From assembly GCF_964340395.1 (NCBI RefSeq), contig NC_135551.1, positions 25,468,003 through 25,532,002 on the forward strand: a stretch of 64,000 bases of DNA, read 5' to 3'. The DNA is from Glandiceps talaboti (Eukaryota; Hemichordata; Enteropneusta; Spengelidae). Under the pieces are notes generated by a model. The model had not been told where the DNA came from, did no database searches, and saw nothing but the letters and a program-made list of their open reading frames with translations. Of this stretch, positions 1 through 16,096 are shown in pieces; positions within the stretch are counted from its first letter, which is position 1, and the number at the start of each line of letters is the position of its first letter. Both the position numbers and the translations under genes were made by a program.

Positions 1-1235
1 CCATTCTTTGACAACTGAATTCTAAATCGATACAAAAATTTATCATCTCTCAAGTTCAGGCATGCGTGTGCGTTCAAACCCCACCGATTGGCTTCTCAGT
101 TTTAATGGCGTCATAATGGCAGTTCTAAACGTGTATGATATCTCAATGACAGCTATGACAATGTCACGTAATGTAATGTAAAAAAAAATACTGGTATGCA
201 CCTGAGTTTTCACGACTACCGTATTACGCAGACGGAATATAATGCCATTTTATGGTTTGCTTAATTGATATTCATAGCGAGGTTTCATGTTGTGAACCGG
301 TGAAATGTATCCATGATCAAGTTTTTTTATTGTGCCAAAATTTCGACACAATTCAAGTTAATGATCTCTTAGTATTGACATCAGATGTATTTCAAATTGA
401 CATGACATAGTTCATACTACCCGTAGTCACGTAACCGATCAGTACTAAATGAACCAGTCGCTCTCAGTAACAACAGGACGATATACAAAAAATATAAATT
501 TCTACAAAAAAAAATTTGTCTGAATTTGAACTGAAATAAAGCTGATAAATATTCATTTTAATACACATTGTCTTACTTCTAGTCTAACAGCAGGAATACC
601 TCGACAATTGATCACGATAGTGTAAAAGCGCTTCATCCGGGTCAATATATATAGTTCAGCGCTGAAATTGATTTCTATGTATATGCTGAGAGAATCCCCT
701 GAAACTGACACAAGTAATTGAAAAATAGTTGATAAGGAGACGAACAAATTAAATCTATCTGGCCGGTACACAGCAGACACGTCACACTATAGTGATTTGG
801 TCGTGCGTGTACTTCAGTTCGTTGCAAGCTATCTTTCCCCATTTTGATAGATACGCAAGTCTATGAATTTTTCGGATTTTAAGTGGCTTCTGTGAAATCG
901 GTGAATTTTCGTCCATTTAATGGGCTGATGCCTATCAGCGCCCATTTCATGGTCTATTTCATCCGGGTACGCTACTGTTGGAGATAAGTCAGCTCAGATA
1001 AACAAGCTAAGAAATGTTGCTGGTACTATAACTTGCAAAGAGTGTTGAGTGTTGAGAAATTCGTTCTTTGTGATCTTTTGAAAAATATATCCGTACGTTT
1101 CGTTATTTGATGAATTAATTAAAAAAAAAATTATTATAGCTATTCACACTTACAGAAATGGAGACATGAAAATTTTCTTTTTGCCTTCATTTAAAATGCA
1201 CTTTGTTGAGTTCATATATATTTTTAAATTTAACT
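1..1235. other. AT-rich unique sequence, no gene seen
   Basis: No ORF above 75 codons and no recognisable family. A B-box-like CGTTCAAACCCC at 71-82 could be the 3' part of an old tRNA-derived repeat cut by the window edge, but nothing else supports it. Confidence 0.5.
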
Positions 1236-1272
1236 GTTTGTTTGTTTGTTTGTTTGTTTGTTTGTTTGTTTT
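1236..1272. repeat. (GTTT)n microsatellite
   Basis: About nine uninterrupted TTTG units. ORFs in this stretch on either strand are translations of the repeat. Confidence 0.9.
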
Positions 1273-1644
1273 GATGGCGAGGGGTATATTTTGCTGTATA
1301 TATCAGGAGATATATATACAAAAATGCACGGTGGAGGAAACCCTTATTATGTGTTAACACAGTCAGAAGGTATTCAATTATTATTACCCTTAAAGACATG
1401 CATCGACATTATACTAAACTAGTTTAATTCAAGTGTATATTATAAACTCAGTTTGTCACACTTTCATTTAAGGACAGTGACTGCCACGCATTTGGCGGGA
1501 AAAAATCGAACTATTTGTCCTCAAAAGTACTTGTGTCATGATCCTATTTTGGGAGTAAATCGTTCACACGGAACAAGAATAAATACAACTGTTAATCCAT
1601 TGTGTGTGTCATTGCTAGAGCAAAAGTCACCAAAATTTGTTGTT

Positions 1645-1706
1645 TCATTCATTCATTCATTCATTCATTCATTCATTCATTCATTCATTCATTCATTCAT
1701 TCATTT
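1645..1706. repeat. (ATTC)n microsatellite
   Basis: About fifteen CATT units, ending some 35 bp before the large minisatellite. Confidence 0.95.
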
Positions 1707-1741
1707 TGTTTTGTTATGGATTGTGAAGATGACGTATTAAT

Positions 1742-4700
1742 GCTATGATAACTTATAACAAACCAATGATAACATAACAACCAATGATACCTTAGAACAA
1801 CCAATGATAACATAACAACCAATGGTAACTTATAACAACCAATGATAACTTATAACAACCAATGATAACTTATAACAACCAATGATAACTTATAACAACC
1901 AATAATAACTTATAACAACCAATGATAACTTATAACAACCAATGATAACTTATAACAACCAATGGTAACTTATAACAACCAATGATAACTTATAACAACC
2001 AATGATAACATAACAACCAGTGATAATTTAAAGCAACCAATGATAACATAACAACCAATGATAACTTATAACAACCAATGATAACATAACAACCAGTGAT
2101 AATTTAAAACATCCAATGATAACATAACAACCAATGATAACAAAACAACCAATGATAACTTATAACAACCAATGATAACTTATAATAACCAATGATAACT
2201 TATAACAAACCAATGATAACATAACAACCAATGATACCTTAGAACAACCAATGATAACATAACAACCAATGATAACATAACAACCAATGATAACTTATAA
2301 CATCCAATGATAACATAACAACCAATGATAACTTATAACAACCAATGATAACTTATAACAACCAATGGTAACTTATAACAACCAATGATAACTTATAACA
2401 ACCAATGATAACTTATAACAACCAATGATAACTTATAACAACCAATGATAACTTATAACAACCAATGGTAACTTATAACAACCAATGATAACTTATAACA
2501 ACCAATGATAACATAACAACCAGTGATAATTTAAAACAACCAATGATAACATAACAACCAATGATAACTTACAACAACCAATGATAACATAACAACCAGT
2601 GATAATTTAAAACATCCAATGATAACATAACAACCAATGATAACATAACAACCAATGATAACTTATAACAACCAATGATAACATAACAACCAGTGATAAC
2701 TTATAACAACCAGTGATAACTTATAACAACCAATGATAACATAACAGCCAATGATAACTTATAATAACCAATGATAACATAACAACCAATGATAACATAA
2801 CAACCAATGATAACTTATAACAACCAATGATAACATAACAACCAATGATAACTTATAATAACCAATGATAACTTATAACAACCAATGATAACATAACAAC
2901 CAGTGATAATTTAAAGCAACCAATGATAACATAACAACCAATGATAACTTATAACAACCAATGATAACATAACAACCAGTGATAATTTAAAACATCCAAT
3001 GATAACATAACAACCAATGATAACATAACAACCAATGATAACTTATAACAACCAATGATAACTTATAATAACCAATGATAACTTATAACAAACCAATGAT
3101 AACATAACAACCAATGATACCTTAGAACAACCAATGATACCTTATAACAACCAATGATAATTTAAAACAACCAATGATAACTTATAACAACCAATGATAA
3201 CATAACAACCAATGATAACATAACAACCAAAGATAACATAACAACCAATGATAACTTATAACAACCAATGATAACATGACATCCAATGGTAACATAACAA
3301 CCAATTATAACTTATAACAACCAATGATAATATAACAACCAATGGTAACATAATAACCAATGATAACTTATAACAACCAATTATAATATAACAACCAATG
3401 ATAACTTATAACAACCAATGGTAACATAATAACCAATGATAACTTATAATAACCAATGAAAATATAACAACCAATGATAACTTATAATAACCAATGATAA
3501 CATAATAACCAATGATAACTTATAATAACCAATGAAAATATAACAACCAATGATAACTTATAATAACCAACGATAACATAACAACCAATGATAACTTACA
3601 ACAACCAATGATAACATAACAACCAGTGATAATTTAAAACATCCAATGATAACATAACAACCAATGATAACATAACAACCAATGATAACTTATAACAACC
3701 AATGATAACATAACAACCAGTGATAACTTATAACAACCAGTGATAACTTATAACAACCAATGATAACATAACAGCCAATGATAACTTATAATAACCAATG
3801 ATAACATAACAACCAATGATAACTTATAACAACCAATGATAACATAACAACCAATGATAACTTATAATAACCAATGATAACATAACAACCAATGATAACA
3901 TAACAACCAATGATAACTTATAATAACCAATGATAACATAACAACCAATGATAACTTATAACAACCAATGATAACATAACAACCAATGATAACTTATAAT
4001 AACCAATGATAACATAACAACCAATGATAACTTATAACAACCAATGATAACATAACAACCGATGATAACTTATAATAACCAATGATAACATAACAACCAA
4101 TGATAACATAACAACCAATGATAACTTATAACAAACAACCAATGATAACTTATAACAACCAATGATAACATAACAACCAATGATAACTTATAACAACCAA
4201 TGATAACTTATAACAACCAATGATAACATAACAACCAATGATAACATAACAACCAATGATAACTTATAACAACCAATGATAACTTATAACAACCAATGAT
4301 AATTTAAAACAACCAATGATAACTTATAACAACCAATGATACCTTATAACAACCAATGATAACATAACAACCAAAGATAACATAACAACCAATGATAACT
4401 TATAACAACCAATGATAACATGACATCCAATGGTAACATAACAACCAATTAAAACTTATAACAACCAATGATAATATAACAACCAATGGTAACATAATAA
4501 CCAATGATAACTTATAACAACCAATTATAATATAACAACCAATGATAACTTATAACAACCAATGGTAACATAATAACCAATGATAACTTATAATAACCAA
4601 TGAAAATATAACAACCAATGATAACTTATAATAACCAATGATAATATAACAATCAATGATAACTTATAACAACCAATGATAACTTATAACAACCAATTTT

Positions 4701-4854
4701 AACTTATAAAAACCAATGATAATATAACAACCAATGATAACTTATAATAACCAATGATAATATAACAACCAATGATAACTTATAATAACCAATGGTAATA
4801 TAACAACCACTGATAACTTATAACAACCAATGATAACATAACAACCAATGATAC
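1742..4854. repeat. 3.1 kb CCAAT/TGATAA minisatellite with 18- and 20-bp units
   Basis: The array is built from two interchangeable units: an 18-bp form (CATAACAACCAATGATAA) and a 20-bp form with CTTATAACAACC in place of CATAACAACC. Length divided by unit size gives roughly 160 units. Variants (CCAGTGATAATTTAAAAC, CCAATGATACCTTAG, AACAGCCAATG) recur in fixed order, showing multi-unit block duplications. The + strand is almost free of G, with about one G per unit, and nearly free of CpG. Almost every unit contains CCAAT followed by TGATAA. All frames carry many stops, so it is not coding. Confidence 0.98.
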
Positions 4855-4913
4855 CGTTCATCAATGCAAACACAAGGACCAAATTCCACATTCCGAAATC
4901 CCACTCCCGAAAT

Positions 4914-4956
4914 GAATAGATAAATAAATAAACGCATAAATAAATAAATAAACGCA

Positions 4957-4987
<31 letters not shown>

Positions 4988-4992
4988 ACGCA

Positions 4993-5063
<71 letters not shown>

Positions 5064-5084
5064 ATAGAAATAAAATAAATAAAG
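4914..5084. repeat. (AAAT)n microsatellite with regular AACGCAT interruptions
   Basis: TAAA units are broken by CGCA steps at about 4932, 4952 and 4989 and then run pure to about 5065. Minus-strand ORFs rich in FIYLFIYL are its translation. Confidence 0.95.
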
Positions 5085-5539
5085 AGATAACCAAAACTTC
5101 AAGATTATGATGTAAAATTCATCTTTGCAAAGAAAATAGAAACCCAAAACAGAAGTTGTTAGTGTTAGATCTTTGGGTTGGCACTTTTTAGTTCATACGC
5201 ATGTATTGCGAATGTACTGTTCAAAACTTTTAGCTGGAAGACAATTTGTTCACAGTTTAGTTCCACTACTATGATATTTTGGCCGTTGAAGACTTTGACT
5301 ACAATGAGCCAAATCACTTTTGTGAGTTTGTGTATGTAGTAGTTCTCACCTCATTAAATATATATTTATTAACTTTAGTTAAGTTATTCAGAATCTACTT
5401 GGGTAAGTAGTGATCCCACTTTAACATTGATTCATTTTGACTTAGTGTTTCGGCTAAGCAAGGTAAAAATAAGTTAAGCGCCTAAATACATACATCAATT
5501 AACTACATTTAACTACATCCTACCTTAATTAATACAATT
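5085..5539. other. Unique AT-rich sequence, nothing recognised
   Basis: Lies between the AAAT array and the foldback element. It holds no ORF of note and no tRNA or promoter signature. Confidence 0.5.
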
Positions 5540-5836
5540 GATATCAGAAAACCTCAAACAAAATCTTACTAACATTGCTACGTTTTATTGTCTAGCTCGA
5601 CAAATATCTGTTAGTGAAATTTTTGTTGAGCGAGACGATAAAATATAGCAGTGTTAGAAAGATTTTTGTTGAGCCAGATGATAAAATATAGCTATGTTAG
5701 GAAGATTATTGTTTAGCCAGGTGACGTTTTGTTTAAGGTTTTTGTGATTATTGTTGAGTCAGACGATAAAATGTAGCAATGTTAGTAAGATTATTGTTTA
5801 GTCAGGCGATGTTTTGTTTCAGGTTTTTGTGATTTC
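5540..5836. mobile_element. Foldback element with reiterated inverted arms
   Basis: A left arm (5540-5605: AAAACCTCAAACAAAATC then TTACTAACATTGCTAC then TTTTATTGTCT) is matched in inverted orientation by several right-hand copies. Module A (GATAAAATATAGCAGTGTTAG and variants) occurs at about 5631-5672, 5671-5714 and 5750-5795. Module B (GTTTTGTTTMAGGTTTTTGTG) occurs at about 5722-5750 and 5810-5835. The module order A-A-B-A-B is that of a degraded foldback or a non-autonomous DNA element with subterminal repeats. There is no ORF. No clear target-site duplication was found. Confidence 0.6.
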
Positions 5837-6557
5837 GTGACTAGGAATAATGTTAGAATTCTCACCTAAAATATGTGAATATTATAATAAGAAATGACAT
5901 TATGACAATTTTTCGTTTATCACTAAAGTGGGGGGACACCCGTTTTTCAAGCCTCTTCGTGAATATTCAATAGCCTCGAGCACCATGAAAAAAGCCGGCT
6001 TTCTTTCAAAGTCAACTTTAGGTATATTATTTTTAACACACTGATTTTTAGTCACTGTGTCTCTTTCAAGGGATGTATCTAGGTCTGGACATTTTTTCGG
6101 GGCTATTTTGTTACTTAGGAAGAATTACACATGGTGTTATACTTATCGAAATATATTTAATAACTACTAGTCATCATGTTATCCTTATCAAAACAGTCAA
6201 ACTGAATGAAAGAGTCGAGGAGGTAGTTTTTGGGTGCCACTGATATCAGGATCATATAGAAAAAATCTGCGTGATTGGGTAAACCTGACAATAACATTTT
6301 TTTTTGTATTTAACAAATTTTTAATGCAGTCAGAAGTTTCACAACAAAGAAGAAAAACAAAAGGCTGGAAAATAATTCAAGTAAAACTTTATAAGCACTT
6401 GAAAAATGGGGCGATTTTCTTTAAAAACTTGGTCCAAATGACAACAACATTTTAGCTCTTTGCAAGGTAAATAAATGTGACTCTAGCCTCAGACCACTTC
6501 ATCGTTATATTACGTCAGAGCTCGAACTGAGTTTGGGTATCTTAAGTTGGCCTACAT

Positions 6558-6558
<1 letters not shown>
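5837..6558. other. Unique AT-rich sequence, nothing recognised
   Basis: Contains only a 73-codon ORF at 6234-6455 with no family resemblance and lysine/phenylalanine-rich AT-driven composition. Confidence 0.5.

Positions 6559-6646
<88 letters not shown>
6559..6646. repeat. (TA)n microsatellite
   Basis: About 44 uninterrupted TA units; strongly self-complementary. Confidence 0.97.
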
Positions 6647-6650
<4 letters not shown>

Positions 6651-8426
6651 TACACGTGTTCATAATTCATTGAACATTGTGTCGATATACTATTGATAAG
6701 AAAAACAATTTGGAAGAATTTGAATATTGTCATTAAAATTTTAGTACCATTTTCTTCGATCCTTATGAAATTTGTTGTCATAGTTACCATTCTTTTTTTG
6801 GAAGTGGTACTTCAAACGACATGTTAAGCAGCGGATGGTGAAAACATATTAGTGCGAACATATGTGGTCTATAAAAGGTTTATCGTGTGCGTGTTGTGAC
6901 AACATCATCAACGAGTACTTATCATAATACTTGTATTTTTAGGAGTTAAACACGCTTTCCTGGTATTTCTGTGCGATGCGTTGCCACTTCTAAATATACT
7001 TTGTGTGTACTGTACAGCAAGTGGGGCATTTATCTATTTGTGGTAGTTTTAGTGACATCCGTGTCGCATTGAAAACTAAAGATACAATTTGGAATAAAGG
7101 GTCATACCTCTATCGTAATATTTATATATGTTGTTCCACTAACTTCAACAATATGTTTTAAGATTTAGTACAGCTAAATTCAACAACTTACAGCTATGAG
7201 GCTTTCATTTTTAACAAAGATAAGCTTAAAAGGTTTTGTCTAGTAAAACAATTGTTGATTTAGCACTCAACAGACTGAGGGCACTTTGATAATATTTTCA
7301 AAATATGACAAATTTTTACCCCGAATTAAATTTTCTTGGCGCAGTTTTTCTGTTATTAAACAACATTTCCAAAAATTCTCACTCGATATTTTTTTCAACA
7401 TATTTAACAAAATAAACAACTGATTAATTTTTAGAGTTACAGGAGACAAATTTCATGGTTTTTTCGATAAATTTGATGACAACGAAGAGAATAGTTATAT
7501 CAACAGCCTGTGAAATATTATTCAAGAATTTTGCTAACTTGTTTATTGTCCAATTGTTTGTTTAAGGTCACCACAAGCCATATGACATTACTAGTAACTA
7601 CGTGGAGTAGCTTAGCAGTCATGCAAACCAAATTAATGAACTGAAGACATCATCACTGGGTGCACCTAATATTGGCTTTTGCATAGGCTGTAGAGAAAAT
7701 GCGCATGCGCAAACATTTGAACGTTATATATACATTTTGTAACCATTCATTTCTAAAAAAAATTGTCATAACTAATATAATACAACTGAGTTTTAATAAT
7801 AAATATTTATACTTTATTGATCCAAATCAAATTCGGAAATTTTATGCAAATAATTCAATAACATTTACATAAAAATGGCGTCACAAGTCTCTTTAAATTG
7901 TTTTAGTTTTTTTTTCAAATATAGTTTTCTTTTTAAAAAAAAAAGATAACACTACATGACTTAAATGGATCGGAACAAATAGGAAAACAATGTAATCTAA
8001 TAACGTGTGAGTGGTTATACAAGGAACTTGATCTTTTGAGAGGAAAGCAATTGCTCTATTAATAAATGAAACCAATCAATTTGATGTAATTGAAGATGCG
8101 ACGACCGTGATGTAACCCAGCTGAGACTTTGTAACCCATAATACTAACGAAATACTAGTAAGTCGGTACAACTTTAAAAAAATGAGATGTCTTTGAGGGG
8201 GAGTTAGTCTGGTCTTAGGAAATTAAAGTTATATATTTGTATCTCTATCTTGAGTCAAGCGGAAACTTCATTAACATCCCTGAAAAAAAACACCTAACAG
8301 AATCACAAATTACCGAAGGTTACGCGGTAGACATAAAATAAATTTAACGTGGCTATGAGCCAGTATTGGGGGGTGGGGAATTGCGAATTATACACATCAC
8401 CCCTTGACAGGGATTTCACTCTTAAG
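6647..8426. other. Unique AT-rich sequence
   Basis: No gene seen. A perfect octamer ATGCAAAT followed by AAT is at 7844-7851, and the NRF-1 palindrome at 7700-7711 is listed separately. The ORFs present are 60-64 codons and compositionally random. Confidence 0.5.
7700..7711. promoter_or_regulatory. NRF-1-type palindrome TGCGCATGCGCA
   Basis: A perfect 12-bp palindrome matching the NRF-1 consensus YGCGCAYGCGCR. An identical 12-mer lies at 29449-29460 with unrelated flanks. No gene is evident beside it. Confidence 0.5.
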
Positions 8427-8509
8427 TCATTCATTCATTCATTCATTCATTCATTCATTCATTCATTCATTCATTCATTCATTCATTCATTCATTCATTC
8501 ATTCATTCA
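8427..8509. repeat. (ATTC)n microsatellite
   Basis: About twenty uninterrupted TCAT units, the same motif as at 1645-1706. Confidence 0.97.
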
Positions 8510-9157
8510 AACCTCGGTTACAAAGATAAAAGTAATTCGTTAACACTATTTTGAATTGTGGGTGTAAAATGCCGCCTTTAAAAAAATCTATCGTCTGCTT
8601 CTTATTTAAATTAGGAATTGTAAATTAATAATGACACAGTATCAAAACTGGCTCCACTACATCATGTCAATTAAGTCCTTCCATTTCCCTTGACTCTGTA
8701 ACGATAATGCTGTGGGCTTCATGTTCTGTCAAATCATTGTACACTTCTGGATTTACAAATCTCTTGGTTACGTCATAGCTTTGCCGCTGTGGAGGATTGA
8801 AGTTGTGTTGCCATGGTGATTCTGGTATAGATGGGACATCGATCGATCGTTTTAGGAATTCGTATTATATCGATATCTAGTGTTGCACTCACGGTGTTCA
8901 GTTGTGTATCATGCTGTGTGGTTGCTTGTCGTGGTCATAACCCATTCAACGATTATACTACTCACTGTGAGCACGTTTGTATTATCTGTTTGTTTTTCTT
9001 CTCCGTATAGCATGTAGTTTTCTTCTCCATATAGTAACAATCATGCTCTGGTTCAGGACGCATGTTCCCTTTTCTCTGTCTCTCTGTGTCTATGTCTCTC
9101 TCTGAATACATATTGATCAATTTCTTTGTGTATCTACATGTGTATATTAGTCTCCCA

Positions 9158-9164
<7 letters not shown>

Positions 9165-9208
<44 letters not shown>

Positions 9209-9213
9209 GCCTG
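9165..9213. repeat. (TCTG)n microsatellite
   Basis: About twelve units. The ORFs around it on both strands, with SVCLSVCL or RQTDRQTD, are repeat translations. Confidence 0.95.
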
Positions 9214-11188
9214 TTCGTTACTCTCCCTCTCTCCTAAAAACAAGCAACAAATAAACAAATACACAAACGTCGAAAGTAACAGAAACAAAAAATTCTCGTG
9301 AGTGTCATGGACCAGGCATACATGGAAGTTAAGAAAAATGTAGGATACAGGTTATAACAACAAAAATACATACATTGTAAATAAATGATTAAAATTGTGT
9401 TGGTGGAAACATGATACAGAAATTCTCTGGATCTAACGACAACAACATAAAAACAAAAAAGAGTACATTATATAAAAATATAAAAATACACAGGCAAGTA
9501 AAGGAGGCGGGAAAATAGAAGTGATTCCCTCAAAACAATTCGAGAATTTCGGGGAACATTTTAAACATTACTGTTTTGTTTTGCTCTCATTCGCATCCAG
9601 TTACACACAAGTATAATGTTGAAAGTTTATAAAAAATAACAACTATATCGTCTGTTGTATTTTACACCTCGCATACACACGTCTAGTGGCAGTGAATGGG
9701 ATGTTGAAGTTGTTTTAGGCCTGTCATTGACAGACATCCAGTGTCTATAATCGCAATCAATCAGATCAAATTAAAAAATTTGAGAATGAGAAAAAACAAG
9801 TGTTAAGTGTCGTCAAAACTCCTTTTCATAGGCAGGTGACAATGTTAGGCCACCAGTACAGTGTTCAACGGCTGACTTTAGCGCCAAGCTCAGCCTGAAA
9901 AGTCACCCTTTCTTACCATTTGTATCGACTGTGAAAGAGCTGACAAATTTTTGTAAAAGTGATAAAAGAGCGTGTAAAGAAAACCAAGTAACAGCTAAAT
10001 TCACGTTAGAATGCTTCACACAGTCTCACAATACGTACATTCCTGAGCGACACGACACATTCGACAAGTTCTGTCCAGCGCTCCATTGTTATGGTAAGTA
10101 GCTATTTATGGTGCGAATAGGTCGAGCACTTTACCACACCTGATACCACCATCGACCACTTTTTGTTGTGATCGCTAACTCGCAAAAAGGCACGATTAAT
10201 ACCGTGTAAAACATAGATTGCACTAATTGTACTTCTGCTAGCATCAGCTACGTGTAAAACGTGAATTTTTGGTGTGAAACCAGAGTATCTAGTGTTTCAA
10301 GGTTTATTTGATTATTTACAATTTATACTGAATTTAGGGAAGTATTTCTGAGTTGTGGAATTGAACGATCATCTAAGTGGGGGGAGGGGTGGCAGGCAAA
10401 TCGTTCCCTGCACGTGTTACCATAATGGAACCACTCATTCAATATTAATCGGTCATGGCAGATATTTATGCGACGGTGGTATTTTGAGGCATTTTTTGTC
10501 AACGCCGCACACATCCTGTTATGACCGACTGGCTAACTTAATTTATAACATATAATTTTTTGTGGTAACGGATTAATTTATATTTTTTAGGTTGTGGGTC
10601 TTTGTGCGATTTTCGTGATAAACTCAAAATGTACATGAACTTGTAATACCCACAATTACAATATCCTTCACTCGATTTGGCGACGAAACTTTACCGGAGA
10701 CCATTTGTCGCCATTTAGTATGTTACCGTAAATATTTTTTCAGAAACAATAAAAGTGACACGATTTTCGGCTCATTCTGAAACTACAGTTACAACACTAC
10801 TTTGAGAAAACAACATTTACAACAGTCCTCAAGAGGGCGCTGCTCATACTTGCCATTGACCACCGTTACAGCCACTTTTTATTTCGTCGATTGCAGCTTA
10901 TATTGCCTACCATTAACTTAAAGTTGTTAGTGGCCTATTTTAGTTGACAATGTCCCACATTTTCTAGTGTTATTATATGTACCATTAAATTGATCGAGAT
11001 TTCTTATTTTAGAAAAAAAAAAACTCTGAAGGTAAATACTAAAACAGGCACAGAGAAGGTATGTTACTAGTGGTTAACTCAGCGCGTATATCAGGTGCAT
11101 AAAACATCGAAAAATCTACTCAACGTGGTGCAATGTTGTTTCAATGAGTCCATAGCACGACACACCGTGTCACAAGTTACCACGTGCA
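9214..11188. other. Unique AT-rich sequence, no gene recognised
   Basis: Overlapping ORFs of 63-66 codons on both strands at 10323-10555 are uncorroborated. Nothing else was recognised. Confidence 0.45.
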
Positions 11189-11237
11189 CACCATACCATA
11201 CCATACCATACCATACCACGCCATACCATACTATACC
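11189..11237. repeat. (CCATA)n pentanucleotide repeat
   Basis: About nine units, slightly degenerate at the 3' end (CCACG, CTATA). Confidence 0.9.
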
Positions 11238-13231
11238 AGACTACCACATCACTAGATTCAACTCACCTCCACAACACTTCACACCACACTATATTATACG
11301 AACACAAGCGGGTTATCATGATTATGGCCACCGGTGACGTGGCCGGGATATTATTGTTACAAATTCCTTGAATGGATAGGTCACCATTTAACAAAGTGTA
11401 GACATATACATGTATTAAACAAAAAAAACCACTATAAATACACAGACGTCATCGACACAGTATTACCATATACCAATTTTGAACCCCATATCGATAAATA
11501 ACATAATTCAATATATGTATTTTTTGGGTCTTTTTTTCATCGACTCGATTCAACTTGGTAGTCTTTATGAACACATGTCCAGTTAACATTCTTTTGTTAA
11601 ACATGTGCTGTACGTGTAAACACATCGAAGAAATTCGTGAAAACAAATTTGGTATTCCGCCTACATTCCAAACAACCGCAGGGTTTCATGGTGCCGTTAC
11701 ATGAAAATTTAATCATTCGATAAATAAATAAAATGCATGAATTTTAGATTGATATGAGTATAATTGGACAAGCATTCCCTTACCATTTGCATAATACCGA
11801 TTCCCATTGATAGAACGTAATGTCAATTTCTATAGTTCAAAATTGCCACTTCCATGTTTACATGTTAAGGGTACGATCCTTCACGTTTGTTCAAAATTTA
11901 TATTCTTATCGGAACTTTTTTCTTAACTAAGGGTTCATTTTAGACCAGAATCATTGTAATAGTAATAACTAATAGGTCTGCATCAAAATCGTGGTTTGAA
12001 AATAACCAAAATAAAAAATAATCCATGAAATACACACGGATGAAATTCTCAAATGATCAGGGAAGAGTCAAACAAAATGTCATACTTGTTGAAGCCAAAA
12101 CAATGTGTAAGAAATTAGGTATCTAAAATGTTACCAGGGTATACTTTTCTTTTCCCAAACCCGTTCATGTACTGTGCACGTTCACAACAGATTGTGGTCC
12201 GAGTGTCCAATCCATTTGTTAATTCATTCACTATGATATTTCGGTCCTATAATGGCCACCGTGGCGGTCTATTGTTCATCGCTATTGTGTTTTCTAATAA
12301 ACATCATTACCATCTCTATAAATATCATATAGCGTACGTAATAAGATCTGTAAATGATATTGTCTGGCCAGTTTATATCATGTGTTAGGATTTTTTTCTC
12401 AAATTGCCCCAGGCGTCGATGTTGCCTGTTTGATCATTTCCTTGTCTGTGTGTGGTTTGATACAAATTTTGAACTTTGATCGTAGTCGTTACATCACGTT
12501 GTAGTATGTGGTCCAAATACCCATTGCACCGTAAAAGCCAATATCAGGGTCAAAGACAGATATGAATATTAGAATTGTATATTAAGTTTATTATCGCTTG
12601 ACTGTATTCATTTGTTGCATATCAATGACCACAAATTACAAAAAATCAACAGTCTGACCAACAACCTGACTCGGAAGCGCAATTTTGATAAATGAACGGA
12701 CAAGTATACGACACAGCGATTCTCACTGGGTTAAGGTGCCAGCATTTTTTTTCAATGTTTCTATGAATATGAGGATATGCTACCGAAGAAAGTATTGTTC
12801 AAAGGTAATATCAAAGATCGAACTATAAATTTAAAATGTACTGTTTCCACGTCGTGTGGTCGTTGCTTTTTTATTTTATTTGTTTCGCCACGTGATCTTT
12901 GAGGCAGGCCTGGTCGTCTTTGAATGGTGTGACAGACTTTGACGAGAATGCGATTGTCAAATAAATTCATCAAACCTAATTAAGAAGGAAATAATTAGGC
13001 GATGAGCCCAATTTGTGTACTGTGACATCTTGTTTCGTCACAGACTCGCATAATTAATGTCATCACCAATTTCTTATTTTGCAACATCTTGTTCGAGAGA
13101 CTAATGTCATTGAAACGACGCATTCAACCCTTCTGACGCATAGAAAGTATTTAAAAGATACACTTCGCTTTCATTCTAATTTTTCAACGTAAACACTCCA
13201 CGCGGCATTTACAGTTTAAAAAAGGACACAG
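11238..13231. other. Unique AT-rich sequence with one octamer and one homeodomain-site hairpin
   Basis: A perfect octamer ATTTGCAT followed by AAT is at 11785-11792. An inverted pair CCTAATTA/TAATTAGG is at 12975-12999. No ORF here looks coding. Confidence 0.45.
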
Positions 13232-13300
13232 GTATATAGAAGTTATATAAATACACGAACGATCGTATATGAGTTATATAAATACACGCTCGGTCGATGA
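13232..13300. repeat. Two-copy direct repeat
   Basis: AGTTATATAAATACACG occurs at 13241-13257 and 13272-13288, embedded in similar TATATRNAGTT...CGRTCG context, period 31 bp. Confidence 0.8.

Positions 13301-16096
<2,796 letters not shown>

Noticed and set aside
1742-4854. CRISPR array
   Set aside because: Units are contiguous with no unique spacers, and the DNA is eukaryotic.
4742-5147. Minus-strand ORFs reading FIYLFIYL
   Set aside because: Translation of the AAAT microsatellite.
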